Shown here piece after piece: positions 28,401-35,852 of a DNA stretch of 64,000 nucleotides. The DNA comes from Candidatus Krumholzibacteriota bacterium (GTDB taxonomy: Bacteria; Krumholzibacteriota; Krumholzibacteriia; Krumholzibacteriales; Krumholzibacteriaceae): NCBI GenBank assembly GCA_016933255.1, contig JAFGBF010000007.1:1-64000 (forward strand), read 5' to 3'. The notes beneath the pieces were generated by a model that was not told the DNA's origin, did not search any database, and saw only the letters and a list, made by a program, of their open reading frames with translations. The position numbers and the translations under genes are program-made. Position 1 is the stretch's first letter. Each line of letters opens with the position of its first letter.

Positions 28401-28608
28401 GAAATGTGCAGGCGGGATCTGCAAGGCGCTTATCACATATCATATAGACGCGGAGAAATGCACAGGCTGTACTCTCTGCGCGATCAATTGTCCGGTAAAG
28501 GTGATCAGCGGCGAAAAGAAGAAAACACACTTTATCGATACCGGCAACTGTATCAAATGCGGGATATGTTATGAAAGCTGCAACTTTGACGCGGTGGAGG
28601 TGATATAA
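25405..28608 (+). CDS. Fusion: AOR domain 1 - NuoE - NuoF - 2x[4Fe-4S] ferredoxin
   Basis: 1067 residues in one open frame. (1) About 23-246: N-terminal domain of aldehyde:ferredoxin oxidoreductase (WTGGKGFDLWL, CFSQGPLGGTASFPGSGKT, NVGGYFGPYLKFSGFD, AGRGAEHTHMGVLNFS, AGRGGIGTVFRDKKIKALV). (2) About 275-425: NuoE-like [2Fe-2S] domain, Cys351/356/392/396. (3) About 465-545: second thioredoxin-like [2Fe-2S] motif, Cys471/476/508/512. (4) About 560-990: NuoF with NADH loop GLRGRGGGGFPTG, FMN region CNADEGGPGAFSD and [4Fe-4S] Cys925/928/931/971. (5) About 1010-1067: two ferredoxin motifs, Cys1019/1022/1025/1029 and 1049/1052/1055/1059. The AOR catalytic domains 2-3 are absent here but are encoded at the end of the next gene. 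ATG has AGGAGG eight bases upstream. Likely NADH-linked half of a tungsten oxidoreductase; direction and substrate unknown. Confidence 0.95.
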   Translation: MPDKKITRMKKAHRVLYEFPFEVVQLEKGYADRILRIDLDKNEIKILPVSRQMKDLWTGGKGFDLWLMLQEINADTKWDDNNNPICFSQGPLGGTASFPGSGKTLVTALSPMTKSVMDCNVGGYFGPYLKFSGFDTLVLLGKASEDVIILIDAVNGRITIEAAPEESIDSHILAEELTEMYADDELDRRNIACVTAGRGAEHTHMGVLNFSFYDWRRALPRIKQAGRGGIGTVFRDKKIKALVLKNRQITPAWRIEETRAAKLVTPKKISVQRSKSDIEEIGRIIEKWQSDPEYAIEIMQDIQDRFRHVSKTAIDEICKKTGRQKAHLYHIATFYKSFSLEPKGETIVQVCMGTACHVKGSAKILESFERVLGISAGETTEDMKYSLEAAACLGACSIAPVVKIGEEVYGNVQAKDVEKLLKNAGKTKEGAPSETDEEAASVVKLSPADLDRISGKEEKENSAYKGILLVCTGTGCASAKGFSIRDRLTEVIREKGLDGDYLVKGTGCQGLCAMGPVIVVEPERTFYQKVRPKDIEEIVDALAEGKTVERLLHKDPVTGAVIGKIDEIGFFGRQQHIALRNCGLIDPENIDDYIARGGYGALRKVLEGISQEDVIREVTASGLRGRGGGGFPTGIKWESGFNAAREKDEEIFIACNADEGGPGAFSDRSIIEADPHSVIEGMLIGAYAAGATTGFIYIRKEYPLAMERLKKAVSQCIDYGLLGDNILGSDLSFDINIHRGAGAFVSGESSAVIASMSGKAGEPRPKYLHSFESGLRDKPTILDNVETWANIPVIIEKGSGWFSSIGTGDVSKSPWNGSSGTKVFSLTGDVRNTGMIEVPMGTTLREIIEDIGGGIPGGRGFKAVQTGGPSGGCLPSKMLDIPVDFDSLIEAGSMIGSGVISIMDDRTCMVDVARDSINFLMEESCGKCTPCREGLLHMSNLLTRICSGEGKAGDIETLEELCLTIKETSLCQLGGSAPNPVLSTLKYFMEEYKQHIDEKKCAGGICKALITYHIDAEKCTGCTLCAINCPVKVISGEKKKTHFIDTGNCIKCGICYESCNFDAVEVI

Positions 28609-30608
28609 TGGCTACAACAAAGATCAAAATAAGTATCGATGGAAAAGAAGTCGAGGTCAAAAAAGGTTCCTACCTGCTGGGGATCCTCAGGGACAACGGG
28701 ATCACCGTGCCGACCTTATGTCACCACAAGGATCTTACACCGGCCGGAGTCTGCAGGCTGTGCGTCGTCGAGATCGAACAGGACGGCAAAAAGAAGCTTG
28801 TCACTTCCTGCAACTATCCTCTCAACAGTAAGATCAAAGTTGAGACAGAATCTGAAAAGGTAAAGAATCACAGAAAAACCCTCGCCGAGATGTATCTTGG
28901 ACGCTGGCCGAATGTGCCGGTTATCAAGGCACTGGCATCGGTCTGCGGTGCAGCCGACACTGAGAAATATAAAAGCAGTTTGACCGACGAAAATCCCAAG
29001 GCCTGCGTACTCTGCGGACGCTGCGTGCGTGCCTGTGACGAGTTCGCGATGGAGCGGATAATCGATTTCGCGGGCCGGGGTGTCAATCGACATATGACAA
29101 TGCCTTTTGGTGAGGTCGATCCTCACTGCATCGGGTGTACCTCCTGCGCATATATCTGTCCTACCGGCGCGATCGAGATAATCGACGATCTGAACCATCC
29201 TGCCGATCCGAAGCTTATCAGAGATTACGGGATGAAGATCAATGCCGAGATGGCCACTCTCGATGATGAGCAGTGCCGTATGCGTCAGGTCGGGACCGCG
29301 AATATCGTCAACGTCATGGATAAATACGACCTGCTTCCGGTGCATAACTACAAGTTTGGTTCTCACAAAGATACTTACAAGATCGATTCGACGATCCTCA
29401 AGGCAAAGTACTTTACACAGAACCATCCCGACGGATGCTGGAAAGGCTGCACGATGGCTTGCGCGAAGGTCATCGACGGATTTGTGCTGAAGACCGGTCC
29501 GTATAAGGGAGAAGTAGTGGCGGTCGACGGCCCCGAATATGAGACGGCGGCGGCCTGCGCCAACATGGGCTGTTTTGACGCGGATTTCGTCGCTGAATTC
29601 AACTTTTACTGCGATACATACGGCGTCGACACCATATCGGCGGGCACCTGTATGGCATTCGTTATGGAATCTTTTGAGAACGGCGTGATAACGACAAAAG
29701 AGACTGGCGGAAAGGAACTCAATTTCGGCGCGTCAGCTGAAGTCCTCGAATGCCTCCACGAGATGGCGCGCGGCAAGGGGTTCGGAGTCGATGTCGGAAT
29801 GGGTATACGCTGGCTCAAGGAAAAATGGGTCAGGGAACTCGGCGCCGACGCTGCCTTCCTCCAGGATATCGGGATGGAGGTCAAAGGTCTTGAATATTCC
29901 GAGTATATGTGCAAGGAATCGCTTGCCCAGCAGGCAGGATATACAATGGCTGTAAAAGGGCCGCAGCATGACGAGGCGTGGCTGATCTTCATGGATATGG
30001 TCAATAACCAGATCCCCACATTCGAAGACAAGGCCGAAGCTCTCTATTATTATCCGCTATGGCGGACATGGTTCGGGCTTCACGGCCTCTGCAAGCTGCT
30101 CTGGAACGATATAGTGCCTCTTGACAACAAGAAGTACAAACCTCAGGAAGCAGCGAAAGTCCCGGGGCACGTTGAGGATTTCTTCAAATTCCATGAAGGG
30201 ATGACCGGTATTCCACTGGATGAGGAGAAGATGCTCGCTCAATCAGCCAGAGTCCATAACCTCGAGAGGATCATTATCAGGATGCTTGGATTCGGTACGC
30301 GAAAAGATGATATGCCTCCGTACAGGGCCGTCGGTCCCGTCACGAAAGAAGAGTATGAATCCCGCGCCGATAAATATTACGACAAGCAGATGAAAGAGAT
30401 CATCGGCATCGATCCGGAAGGAAAGAGCGTCGAAGAAAAGATGGAGATCACTCGAAAATACCGTATGGATCAGTATAACAAGGTCGTTGACGCAGCCTAC
30501 AAGCGCCGCGGCTGGACTGCCAACGGCGTCCCGACGATAGAGCGTCTCAAGCAGCTGGGAATAGATCTTCCGGAACTCGTCGAGATTATAAAAGACGACC
30601 AGGAATGA
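28608..30608 (+). CDS. Fusion: NuoG-like N-terminal Fe-S module - AOR domains 2 and 3
   Basis: 666 residues, start overlapping the previous stop by one base (TAATG). Residues 1-80 are a [2Fe-2S] domain (Cys38/49/52/68) and 125-190 two [4Fe-4S] motifs (Cys133/136/139/143 and 174/177/180/184), as in NuoG/HydA-type N-termini; the His-Cys3 cluster between them is missing. From about 225 to the end the protein is the catalytic part of AOR: cluster ligands Cys277, Cys281, Cys285 (CX3CX3C, against CX2CX3C in Pyrococcus AOR) and Cys495 in GLHGLCK, plus GVDTISAG and VDGPEYETAAACANMG. It cannot be an active AOR without domain 1, which lies in the preceding protein. Together they rebuild a full-length AOR linked to diaphorase and ferredoxin modules. 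Confidence 0.95.
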   Translation: MATTKIKISIDGKEVEVKKGSYLLGILRDNGITVPTLCHHKDLTPAGVCRLCVVEIEQDGKKKLVTSCNYPLNSKIKVETESEKVKNHRKTLAEMYLGRWPNVPVIKALASVCGAADTEKYKSSLTDENPKACVLCGRCVRACDEFAMERIIDFAGRGVNRHMTMPFGEVDPHCIGCTSCAYICPTGAIEIIDDLNHPADPKLIRDYGMKINAEMATLDDEQCRMRQVGTANIVNVMDKYDLLPVHNYKFGSHKDTYKIDSTILKAKYFTQNHPDGCWKGCTMACAKVIDGFVLKTGPYKGEVVAVDGPEYETAAACANMGCFDADFVAEFNFYCDTYGVDTISAGTCMAFVMESFENGVITTKETGGKELNFGASAEVLECLHEMARGKGFGVDVGMGIRWLKEKWVRELGADAAFLQDIGMEVKGLEYSEYMCKESLAQQAGYTMAVKGPQHDEAWLIFMDMVNNQIPTFEDKAEALYYYPLWRTWFGLHGLCKLLWNDIVPLDNKKYKPQEAAKVPGHVEDFFKFHEGMTGIPLDEEKMLAQSARVHNLERIIIRMLGFGTRKDDMPPYRAVGPVTKEEYESRADKYYDKQMKEIIGIDPEGKSVEEKMEITRKYRMDQYNKVVDAAYKRRGWTANGVPTIERLKQLGIDLPELVEIIKDDQE

Positions 30609-30669
30609 TCCTGACTCTGTCTTTTTTACCGGGCCCGAAAAGAATACGTGAACCGCTTCGGAGGATATT

Positions 30670-31305
30670 ATGAGAAATGAAGACCTGTCAGGAATATTTA
30701 AGCGGAACGTCCCCGGCTCTACGGAAATACTCCAGGAAGCATGCGTGGGAATCGCCGGATGCGGAGGACTTGGATCGAACGCCGCTGCCGCTCTGGTAAG
30801 AGCGGGGATCGGAAAGCTGATCTTGGCCGATTTTGACAGGGTCGAACTATCAAACCTGAACAGGCAGTATTATTTCCTTTCCGATCTGGGAAAATCGAAG
30901 GTCGAGGCGCTTGAGGCGCGCCTTAAAGATATAAATCCCGAAGTCGATATTGACGCCTGCGATATCGAGGTGACGCCTGAAGAAGTCGATGATATATTTT
31001 CCGGAGCAGATCTGCTTATCGAGGCGTTTGACAGAGCCGAAAGCAAACACTGGCTGATAGAAAGATGGTGCTTGAAATTTCCAGACAGGCACCTTGTCTG
31101 CGCAAGCGGCATTTCGGGGCTTGGCGGATCATCATCCATTTCCATAAGGTCGTCGGGAAAAATTCATTTCGTCGGAGATGAAAAGACCGGATCGGATATC
31201 GGCCTTTGCTCGGCAAGGGTAGGATTAGCCGCCAATATGCAGGCCAACCTGGCTATCGAGCTCCTTACCGGCCAGGAAGGATGGGCTTATGATAACAGTC
31301 AATGA
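30670..31305 (+). CDS. ThiF/MoeB-family sulfur-carrier adenylyltransferase
   Basis: 211 residues of the E1-like fold: nucleotide loop GIAGCGGLGSNAAAALVRAG, DFDRVELSNLNRQYYF and DLLIEAFDRAESK. It is the short form without a CXXC zinc pair. Such enzymes adenylate the C-terminal Gly of ThiS or MoaD. The next gene, overlapping by 17 bases, encodes exactly such a carrier. In AOR and benzoyl-CoA reductase gene clusters these two usually serve tungstopterin synthesis; a thiamine role (ThiF/ThiS) cannot be excluded from sequence alone. Confidence 0.88.
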   Translation: MRNEDLSGIFKRNVPGSTEILQEACVGIAGCGGLGSNAAAALVRAGIGKLILADFDRVELSNLNRQYYFLSDLGKSKVEALEARLKDINPEVDIDACDIEVTPEEVDDIFSGADLLIEAFDRAESKHWLIERWCLKFPDRHLVCASGISGLGGSSSISIRSSGKIHFVGDEKTGSDIGLCSARVGLAANMQANLAIELLTGQEGWAYDNSQ

Positions 31306-31489
31306 GAGAGACAGGATAGAATGGAGATCCGGAATGACGGTACAGGATCTGCTCGACGAAATGGGTTACGATTACGCTCTCATCACGGTCACCGTCGACG
31401 ACAGGCTGGTCCCCGAAGACGAGTACGAAAGCCACGGCCTCAAAGATGGGTCTTCGGTGACAGTCTTCCACCTCGCGCACGGCGGATGA
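31289..31489 (+). CDS. MoaD/ThiS-type sulfur carrier protein
   Basis: 66 residues with a beta-grasp pattern (TVQDLLDEMGYDYALITVTVDDRLV) and the mandatory C-terminal Gly-Gly (HLAHGG). The terminal Gly would be thiocarboxylated to donate sulfur to molybdopterin precursor (MoaD) or thiazole (ThiS). It overlaps the ThiF/MoeB-type gene. No moaE (large subunit of molybdopterin synthase) is in the window. Confidence 0.87.
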   Translation: MITVNERDRIEWRSGMTVQDLLDEMGYDYALITVTVDDRLVPEDEYESHGLKDGSSVTVFHLAHGG

Positions 31490-31501
31490 CTCTGGGACCG
31501 T

Positions 31502-31942
31502 CTATTCTTCGGCAGAATCAACTATCAGTTTTTTACCGAAACTTACGACTTCGTCATCTGAATAGCCGAGATGCCTGTAAAATTCTATCACGCCGGTATT
31601 GTGTGAGCGTATCTGAAGATTTATCTTCGGGCATCCCCTTTCAGCTATTTTCTTCTCGATTGCAGAGATGATCTCTCTGCCATAGCCGAGCTTCTGATAC
31701 TCGGGGAGCACGGCAAGATAATTGATCCAGCCCCGGTGCCCCTCGTATCCGCCCATTACCGAAGCGACGACCTTACCGTCAATATGGCCGGTCAGAAAAA
31801 GATCGGGATCGACCTTCAGCTTTCTGTCTATATCTTTCGACGGGTCATACCAGGGAACCACCAGCCGGCATCTTTGCCATAACCGTATGACCTCTTCGCG
31901 TTCACTTTCGATAAACTGCCTTATCTCGAACTTTACAGTCAG
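31502..31942 (-). CDS. GNAT acetyltransferase, YpeA-like, probable CTG start
   Basis: The open frame from the first standard start (GTG, 31861) gives a truncated GNAT. Reading on upstream in the same frame gives TVKFEIRQF ... VIRLWQRCRLVVPWYDP, which matches the N-terminus of E. coli YpeA (EIRVFRQEDF ... LWERCDLLRPWNDP). No ATG, GTG or TTG exists in that stretch, but a CTG at 31942 has AGGGGA five bases upstream and overlaps the M3 peptidase stop (CTGA). This gives 146 residues, close to YpeA at 141. Acetyl-CoA region: YQKLGYGREIISAIE; the target of the family is not known. Confidence 0.75.
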   Translation of the reverse strand: MTVKFEIRQFIESEREEVIRLWQRCRLVVPWYDPSKDIDRKLKVDPDLFLTGHIDGKVVASVMGGYEGHRGWINYLAVLPEYQKLGYGREIISAIEKKIAERGCPKINLQIRSHNTGVIEFYRHLGYSDDEVVSFGKKLIVDSAEE

Positions 31943-34044
31943 ATAAGTCCCCTTTTCCTCAGAAGAGGCTCGATGCTCGGATCTGCCCCCCTGAAACGCC
32001 TGTAAAGTACCATCGGGTCTTCCGACCCTCCCTTTCCAAGGATATTCTTCCTGAATGAGGACGCAAGCTTCTTGTTGAAGATATCCTCCGTCTCCCTGAA
32101 AGCCTGGAAGGCATCCTGATCGAGGACTTCAGCCCACATATAGCTGAAATATCCCGCAGCATAATCCCCTGCGCCGGAGAATATATGCCTGAAATACGTA
32201 CTGCGGTATCTTGATTTTATCTCATGTATAAGGCCCAGTTCCTCAAGCGCCTTGTTTTCAAATTCTATGACGTCATGTTCTACAGGGACCGAGAGCGAGT
32301 GCCAGTACATGTCAAGATATGATGCCGCCAGGTATTCGGTGGTCGCAAACCCCTGATTGAACTTGCTTGATTTTTTCATTTTTTCAACGAGCTCATCGGG
32401 GATGATCTCTCCGGTCTTGTAATGCTTCGCGTAGGTCGCGAGCACCTCCGGTTCACCGGCCCAGTTCTCCATTATCTGGGAGGGAAGTTCAACAAAATCA
32501 GTGGCGACTGAAGTCCCCGACTGCCCGGGGTACGTACAGTTCGTCAGAAGCCCGTGAAGCCCGTGGCCGAATTCGTGGAAAAGGGTCAGGACGTCGTCCC
32601 ATGTCAGGAGCGCCGGCTGATCAGCCGTAGGCTTCTGGAAGTTCCCGACGTTGGTGATCACCGGGGTGACCATCTTGCCCCCCATATTCGACTGTTTTCT
32701 GTAGGCCCCCATCCAGGCGCCGCCTCTTTTACTCTCCCGAGGATAATAATCGGTATAGAGCACTCCGATATGGTCCCCGTTTGCTTCCTTCACTTCGAAT
32801 ACCCTTACATCTTTGTGATATTTGGGAATATCTTTTATCTCCTCGAATGTAATGCCCCAGAGCCTGGTAGCGACGCCGAAGGCTCCGTTGATCACATTAT
32901 CAAGAACGAAATACGGTTTTAACATCTCTTCGTCGAGGTCATATTTCGCCTTCTTGACCTTTTCCGAATAATACCACCAGTCCCAGCTCTCCAGCTTGAA
33001 GCCGCCTCCCTCCTCATCTATCATAGCCTGGAGTTCGGCAGCCTCTTCCTTGGCTTTCTGAAGAGAAGCCGGCCAGAGCTTGTCGAGGAATTCAAAGACC
33101 GTATCGGAATTCTTCGACATATTCTCCTCGAGTACGAAGTGGGCGTATGTCCTGTATCCGAGAAGATTCGCCTTTTTTACCCTGAGAGCGGCAATCTTCG
33201 AGAGGATCTTCTTGTTATCAAGTTCATCGTTGTTATCGCCCATGTTGAAATATGCTCTGTATATCTTCTCTCTGAGTTCCCGCTTTTCCGAATACTGGAT
33301 AAAAGGCAGCATGCTTGGCTTCTGAATGGTGAAAAGCCACTTGCCTTCGTACCCCTTCTGCGCTGCGGCTTCCGCCGCGCCGGCTATGACTGCATCGGGA
33401 AGTCCGGCGAGATCTTCCTTCTTATCGATTAACAGCTCGAATCTATTTGTCTCCTTGAGCACATTCTCGGCGAACTGGATCCCAAGCGAAGTGAGCTCCT
33501 GGTTTAGCTCCCTTAGTTTTGCCTTCCCATCCTCGTCGAGATCGGCCCCGCCTCTTACGAAACCCCTGTAATAGTCTTCGAGAAGCCTTCTCTGCTCGAC
33601 TGTAAGGCCGAGTTCATCGATCTTCGAGTGAACCACCTTGACCCGCTGAAAGAGTTTCCCGTTCAGAGAAAAATTATCCTGATGCTCCGCGAGCATAGGG
33701 CCTACTTCTTTAGCCAGGCCCTGCATTACCTCGTTTGTATTTGCTGAATTCAGGCCGAAAAAGACATTCGCAACATTAGTCAGCATCGCTCCTGACTTTT
33801 CGATAGCTTCGATCGTGTTGGCGAAAGAAGCCGGTTCGCTGTTATTGGTTATCGCATCTATTTCCTCATCATGAAGCTTGATCGCTTCCTTAAAGGCAGG
33901 CATGTAATGCTCTTCTTTTATCTTGTCGAATGCGGGCACTCCGAATGGAGTATCGAATTCAGAGAAAAACGGATTCTGATCTTTAGCAGAACATGAAAGT
34001 ACCAGCAGAGCCAGTATACCCAGCAGAATAAAGCGTTTTCGCAT
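31939..34044 (-). CDS. M3-family zinc oligopeptidase (peptidyl-dipeptidase Dcp type), lipoprotein
   Basis: 701 residues. N-terminal lipobox LVLSC (Cys18) predicts an anchored periplasmic or outer-membrane protein. The catalytic motif is HEFGHGLHGLL (His490, Glu491, His494), with the third zinc ligand expected in the following helix near LPSQIMENWAGE. Overall length and the C-terminal YAAGYFSYMWAEVLDQDAF block match Dcp/oligopeptidase A. It removes dipeptides or cleaves short peptides, fitting the other exported peptidases in the window. Confidence 0.94.
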   Translation of the reverse strand: MRKRFILLGILALLVLSCSAKDQNPFFSEFDTPFGVPAFDKIKEEHYMPAFKEAIKLHDEEIDAITNNSEPASFANTIEAIEKSGAMLTNVANVFFGLNSANTNEVMQGLAKEVGPMLAEHQDNFSLNGKLFQRVKVVHSKIDELGLTVEQRRLLEDYYRGFVRGGADLDEDGKAKLRELNQELTSLGIQFAENVLKETNRFELLIDKKEDLAGLPDAVIAGAAEAAAQKGYEGKWLFTIQKPSMLPFIQYSEKRELREKIYRAYFNMGDNNDELDNKKILSKIAALRVKKANLLGYRTYAHFVLEENMSKNSDTVFEFLDKLWPASLQKAKEEAAELQAMIDEEGGGFKLESWDWWYYSEKVKKAKYDLDEEMLKPYFVLDNVINGAFGVATRLWGITFEEIKDIPKYHKDVRVFEVKEANGDHIGVLYTDYYPRESKRGGAWMGAYRKQSNMGGKMVTPVITNVGNFQKPTADQPALLTWDDVLTLFHEFGHGLHGLLTNCTYPGQSGTSVATDFVELPSQIMENWAGEPEVLATYAKHYKTGEIIPDELVEKMKKSSKFNQGFATTEYLAASYLDMYWHSLSVPVEHDVIEFENKALEELGLIHEIKSRYRSTYFRHIFSGAGDYAAGYFSYMWAEVLDQDAFQAFRETEDIFNKKLASSFRKNILGKGGSEDPMVLYRRFRGADPSIEPLLRKRGLI

Positions 34045-34144
34045 ATTCGCGCTCCTCGATGAAAAAGGTGAATGTTCGAAACGGCGATCCTGCCTGAAAC
34101 AGCGCTGCGAGACGCTGTGCCACGGACTGCCTTTCTCTACGACA

Positions 34145-34173
34145 GCAAAACGGGCCGCGTTTAACGCGGCCCG
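34145..34173 (-). terminator. Rho-independent terminator
   Basis: Stem CGGGCCGCG (34151-34159) with CGCGGCCCG (34165-34173), 5-base loop, followed on the minus strand by TTTT. It lies 45 bases past the stop of the YdeI-like gene. Confidence 0.85.
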
Positions 34174-34217
34174 GACATTCTAGACTATATAGAGATCAGA
34201 ATCAACCGTTTTGCAAA

Positions 34218-34793
34218 TTATTTCATCCCCGGCTTTTCATTTCGCTCTGCCATTTCGACCGTCTGCGCGATCCTTTTACCGCGGGTCCCTTCTCTTTTCG
34301 CCGATTCTATCCAGCCGATTAAGTTTCTCCTGTATGAGGGAGCCATCTTCTTGAAGTTGGCGGCAGCCTCCCCGTTTTTGGAAAGTGCCGACTCCAGATC
34401 GGGAGGGACCGCCTTCACTATCGTCTTATTTTCGGCTTTATTCCACTCGCCATTATTTTTGGCGGCTCTGATCTTTGCCATACCCGCCCCGGTCATCGAA
34501 CCTGTCTTTATCATCTTGGCCGCTCTTCTCTTATTCAGATCCGACCATTTGCTCTTCTCTTTTCTCGGGGTAAATTTCTGCATATATCTATCGTCATCGA
34601 TCCTCTTGACTATGCTGTCGATCCAGCCGAAACAGATAGCCTCTTCAACGGCGTCATCATATCGTATCCTTTCAATGCCGGTATGTTTTTTGTAGTAGAT
34701 CAGCCAGATTTCAGTCTCGGTATCGCAGTTATTTTCAAGCCACTCGCGCCACTTTTTCCTGTCGGCAAAATATACTGCTTTGGAAGGGGCCAT
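34218..34793 (-). CDS. YdeI/OmpD-associated family protein
   Basis: 191 residues with the family blocks VYFADRKKWREWLENN, IWLIYYKKHTG, YDDAVEEAICFGWIDS, RYMQKFTPRKEKSKWSDLN and a Lys/Arg-rich C-terminal helix ending in IAQTVEMAERNEKPG. YdeI-like proteins are small cytoplasmic proteins, linked to antimicrobial-peptide resistance in some species, with no defined activity. I start at the ATG 34793, six bases after GGAG; a GTG four codons upstream lacks a site. Monocistronic, with its own terminator. Confidence 0.88.
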   Translation of the reverse strand: MAPSKAVYFADRKKWREWLENNCDTETEIWLIYYKKHTGIERIRYDDAVEEAICFGWIDSIVKRIDDDRYMQKFTPRKEKSKWSDLNKRRAAKMIKTGSMTGAGMAKIRAAKNNGEWNKAENKTIVKAVPPDLESALSKNGEAAANFKKMAPSYRRNLIGWIESAKREGTRGKRIAQTVEMAERNEKPGMK

Positions 34794-34871
34794 ATTCATC
34801 TCCACGTATCTCTACCCGCCGGTCCCGGAAGATCAAAACAAGTTCGTGGAAAATAATATCAGCGGCACCGG

Positions 34872-35636
34872 TTATCTCGGAATCGCGATCGAGATCCCGC
34901 CGACAATGAAAAATCCGCTGAAATCAAGATCGATCTCCGGGTTACCATCGAGTATGTCCATCGTCCATTTTTCGCCGTCACTGTCCTTGAGGGTACCCGT
35001 CTTGTAATGCCTGTATCCCGCCTCGCAGAATATAGAGAAGGGCCTGCGGACCTCCCAATATCCTCCCAGCGACGCAGCAAGTCCTAATCCATGTGCGGTA
35101 TAGGTATCGCCGTCGGGCATCTCAGCGGAGAAATCGATATCGATGACCGCCTTTCCGTAACACCAGGCTAATCCGGCTCCGACAAAAAGGTCGACCGCGC
35201 CGACAGGAATATAATATCTGGACTTGACCTCTGTCGCGAGAAGTGTGGTCCTCAGCTCGGAATCGAAGTCCATGAAGAAAGGGTCGCCGAAAGCATCCTC
35301 TCCTTCGATGGTACCATCACCCTCGCTGATACCCTTTAAAAAAGTTATCCCGATGTCGACCGAGATTCTTGGAGAAACCATATATCCTACGGAACCTGAG
35401 AACCCGGGGCCGGCTTCGATCTTATCTTCGAAGATACCCAACGCTCCAGACACCCAGTCTATATATTCATCATTGATATTTGACATATTATAGAAACCGA
35501 TACCGCCCCCGAGATCCAGCCTCATACTCCCCTGTTCCAGGGTTTCTCCGGCTGAAACCGCATATGGGACACACGGCATCATTACAGCAATAATGGAAAC
35601 AACCGACGTCAACACAGCTAACCTGCGCTTCATCAT
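34872..35636 (-). CDS. Outer-membrane beta-barrel protein
   Basis: 254 residues: signal peptide (cleavage near VSA, about 28), then amphipathic strands with many aromatic residues (MRLDLGGGIGFYNMSNIN, VGAGLAWCYGKAVIDIDF, LAASLGGYWEVRRPFSIFCEAGYRH), the look of 8- to 10-stranded OmpW/OmpX-like barrels. It ends in a weakly canonical SIAIPR. Start at 35636 (AGGAGG eight bases before); a GTG at 35645 is too close to that site. No partner gene, function unknown. Confidence 0.72.
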   Translation of the reverse strand: MMKRRLAVLTSVVSIIAVMMPCVPYAVSAGETLEQGSMRLDLGGGIGFYNMSNINDEYIDWVSGALGIFEDKIEAGPGFSGSVGYMVSPRISVDIGITFLKGISEGDGTIEGEDAFGDPFFMDFDSELRTTLLATEVKSRYYIPVGAVDLFVGAGLAWCYGKAVIDIDFSAEMPDGDTYTAHGLGLAASLGGYWEVRRPFSIFCEAGYRHYKTGTLKDSDGEKWTMDILDGNPEIDLDFSGFFIVGGISIAIPR

Positions 35637-35775
35637 TCCATCCACCTCCTGCAGTCAGTCCAGATCGATTATCCTGATTGGTTCCCCGTTGCTTGTCTAT
35701 GGCAGTTGTCCGGAAAATAATATTTTTTTCTGTTTCGGTCAATTAAACATTTTTTAATTTCGGCGCGACAGCACG

Positions 35776-35813
35776 AAAAAAAATGCGGAACGGGTATCCG
35801 GCCCGTTCCGCAT
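35776..35813 (-). terminator. Rho-independent terminator after the MFS gene
   Basis: Perfect 12-bp stem ATGCGGAACGGG (35783-35794) with CCCGTTCCGCAT (35802-35813), 7-base loop, followed on the minus strand by an eight-T run. 40 bases past the transporter stop; it closes the rmuC-selW-trmO-MFS run. Confidence 0.93.
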
Positions 35814-35852
35814 CTGAAAACAGAATCGAAACTTTTTAATGTCCCGCAGATA

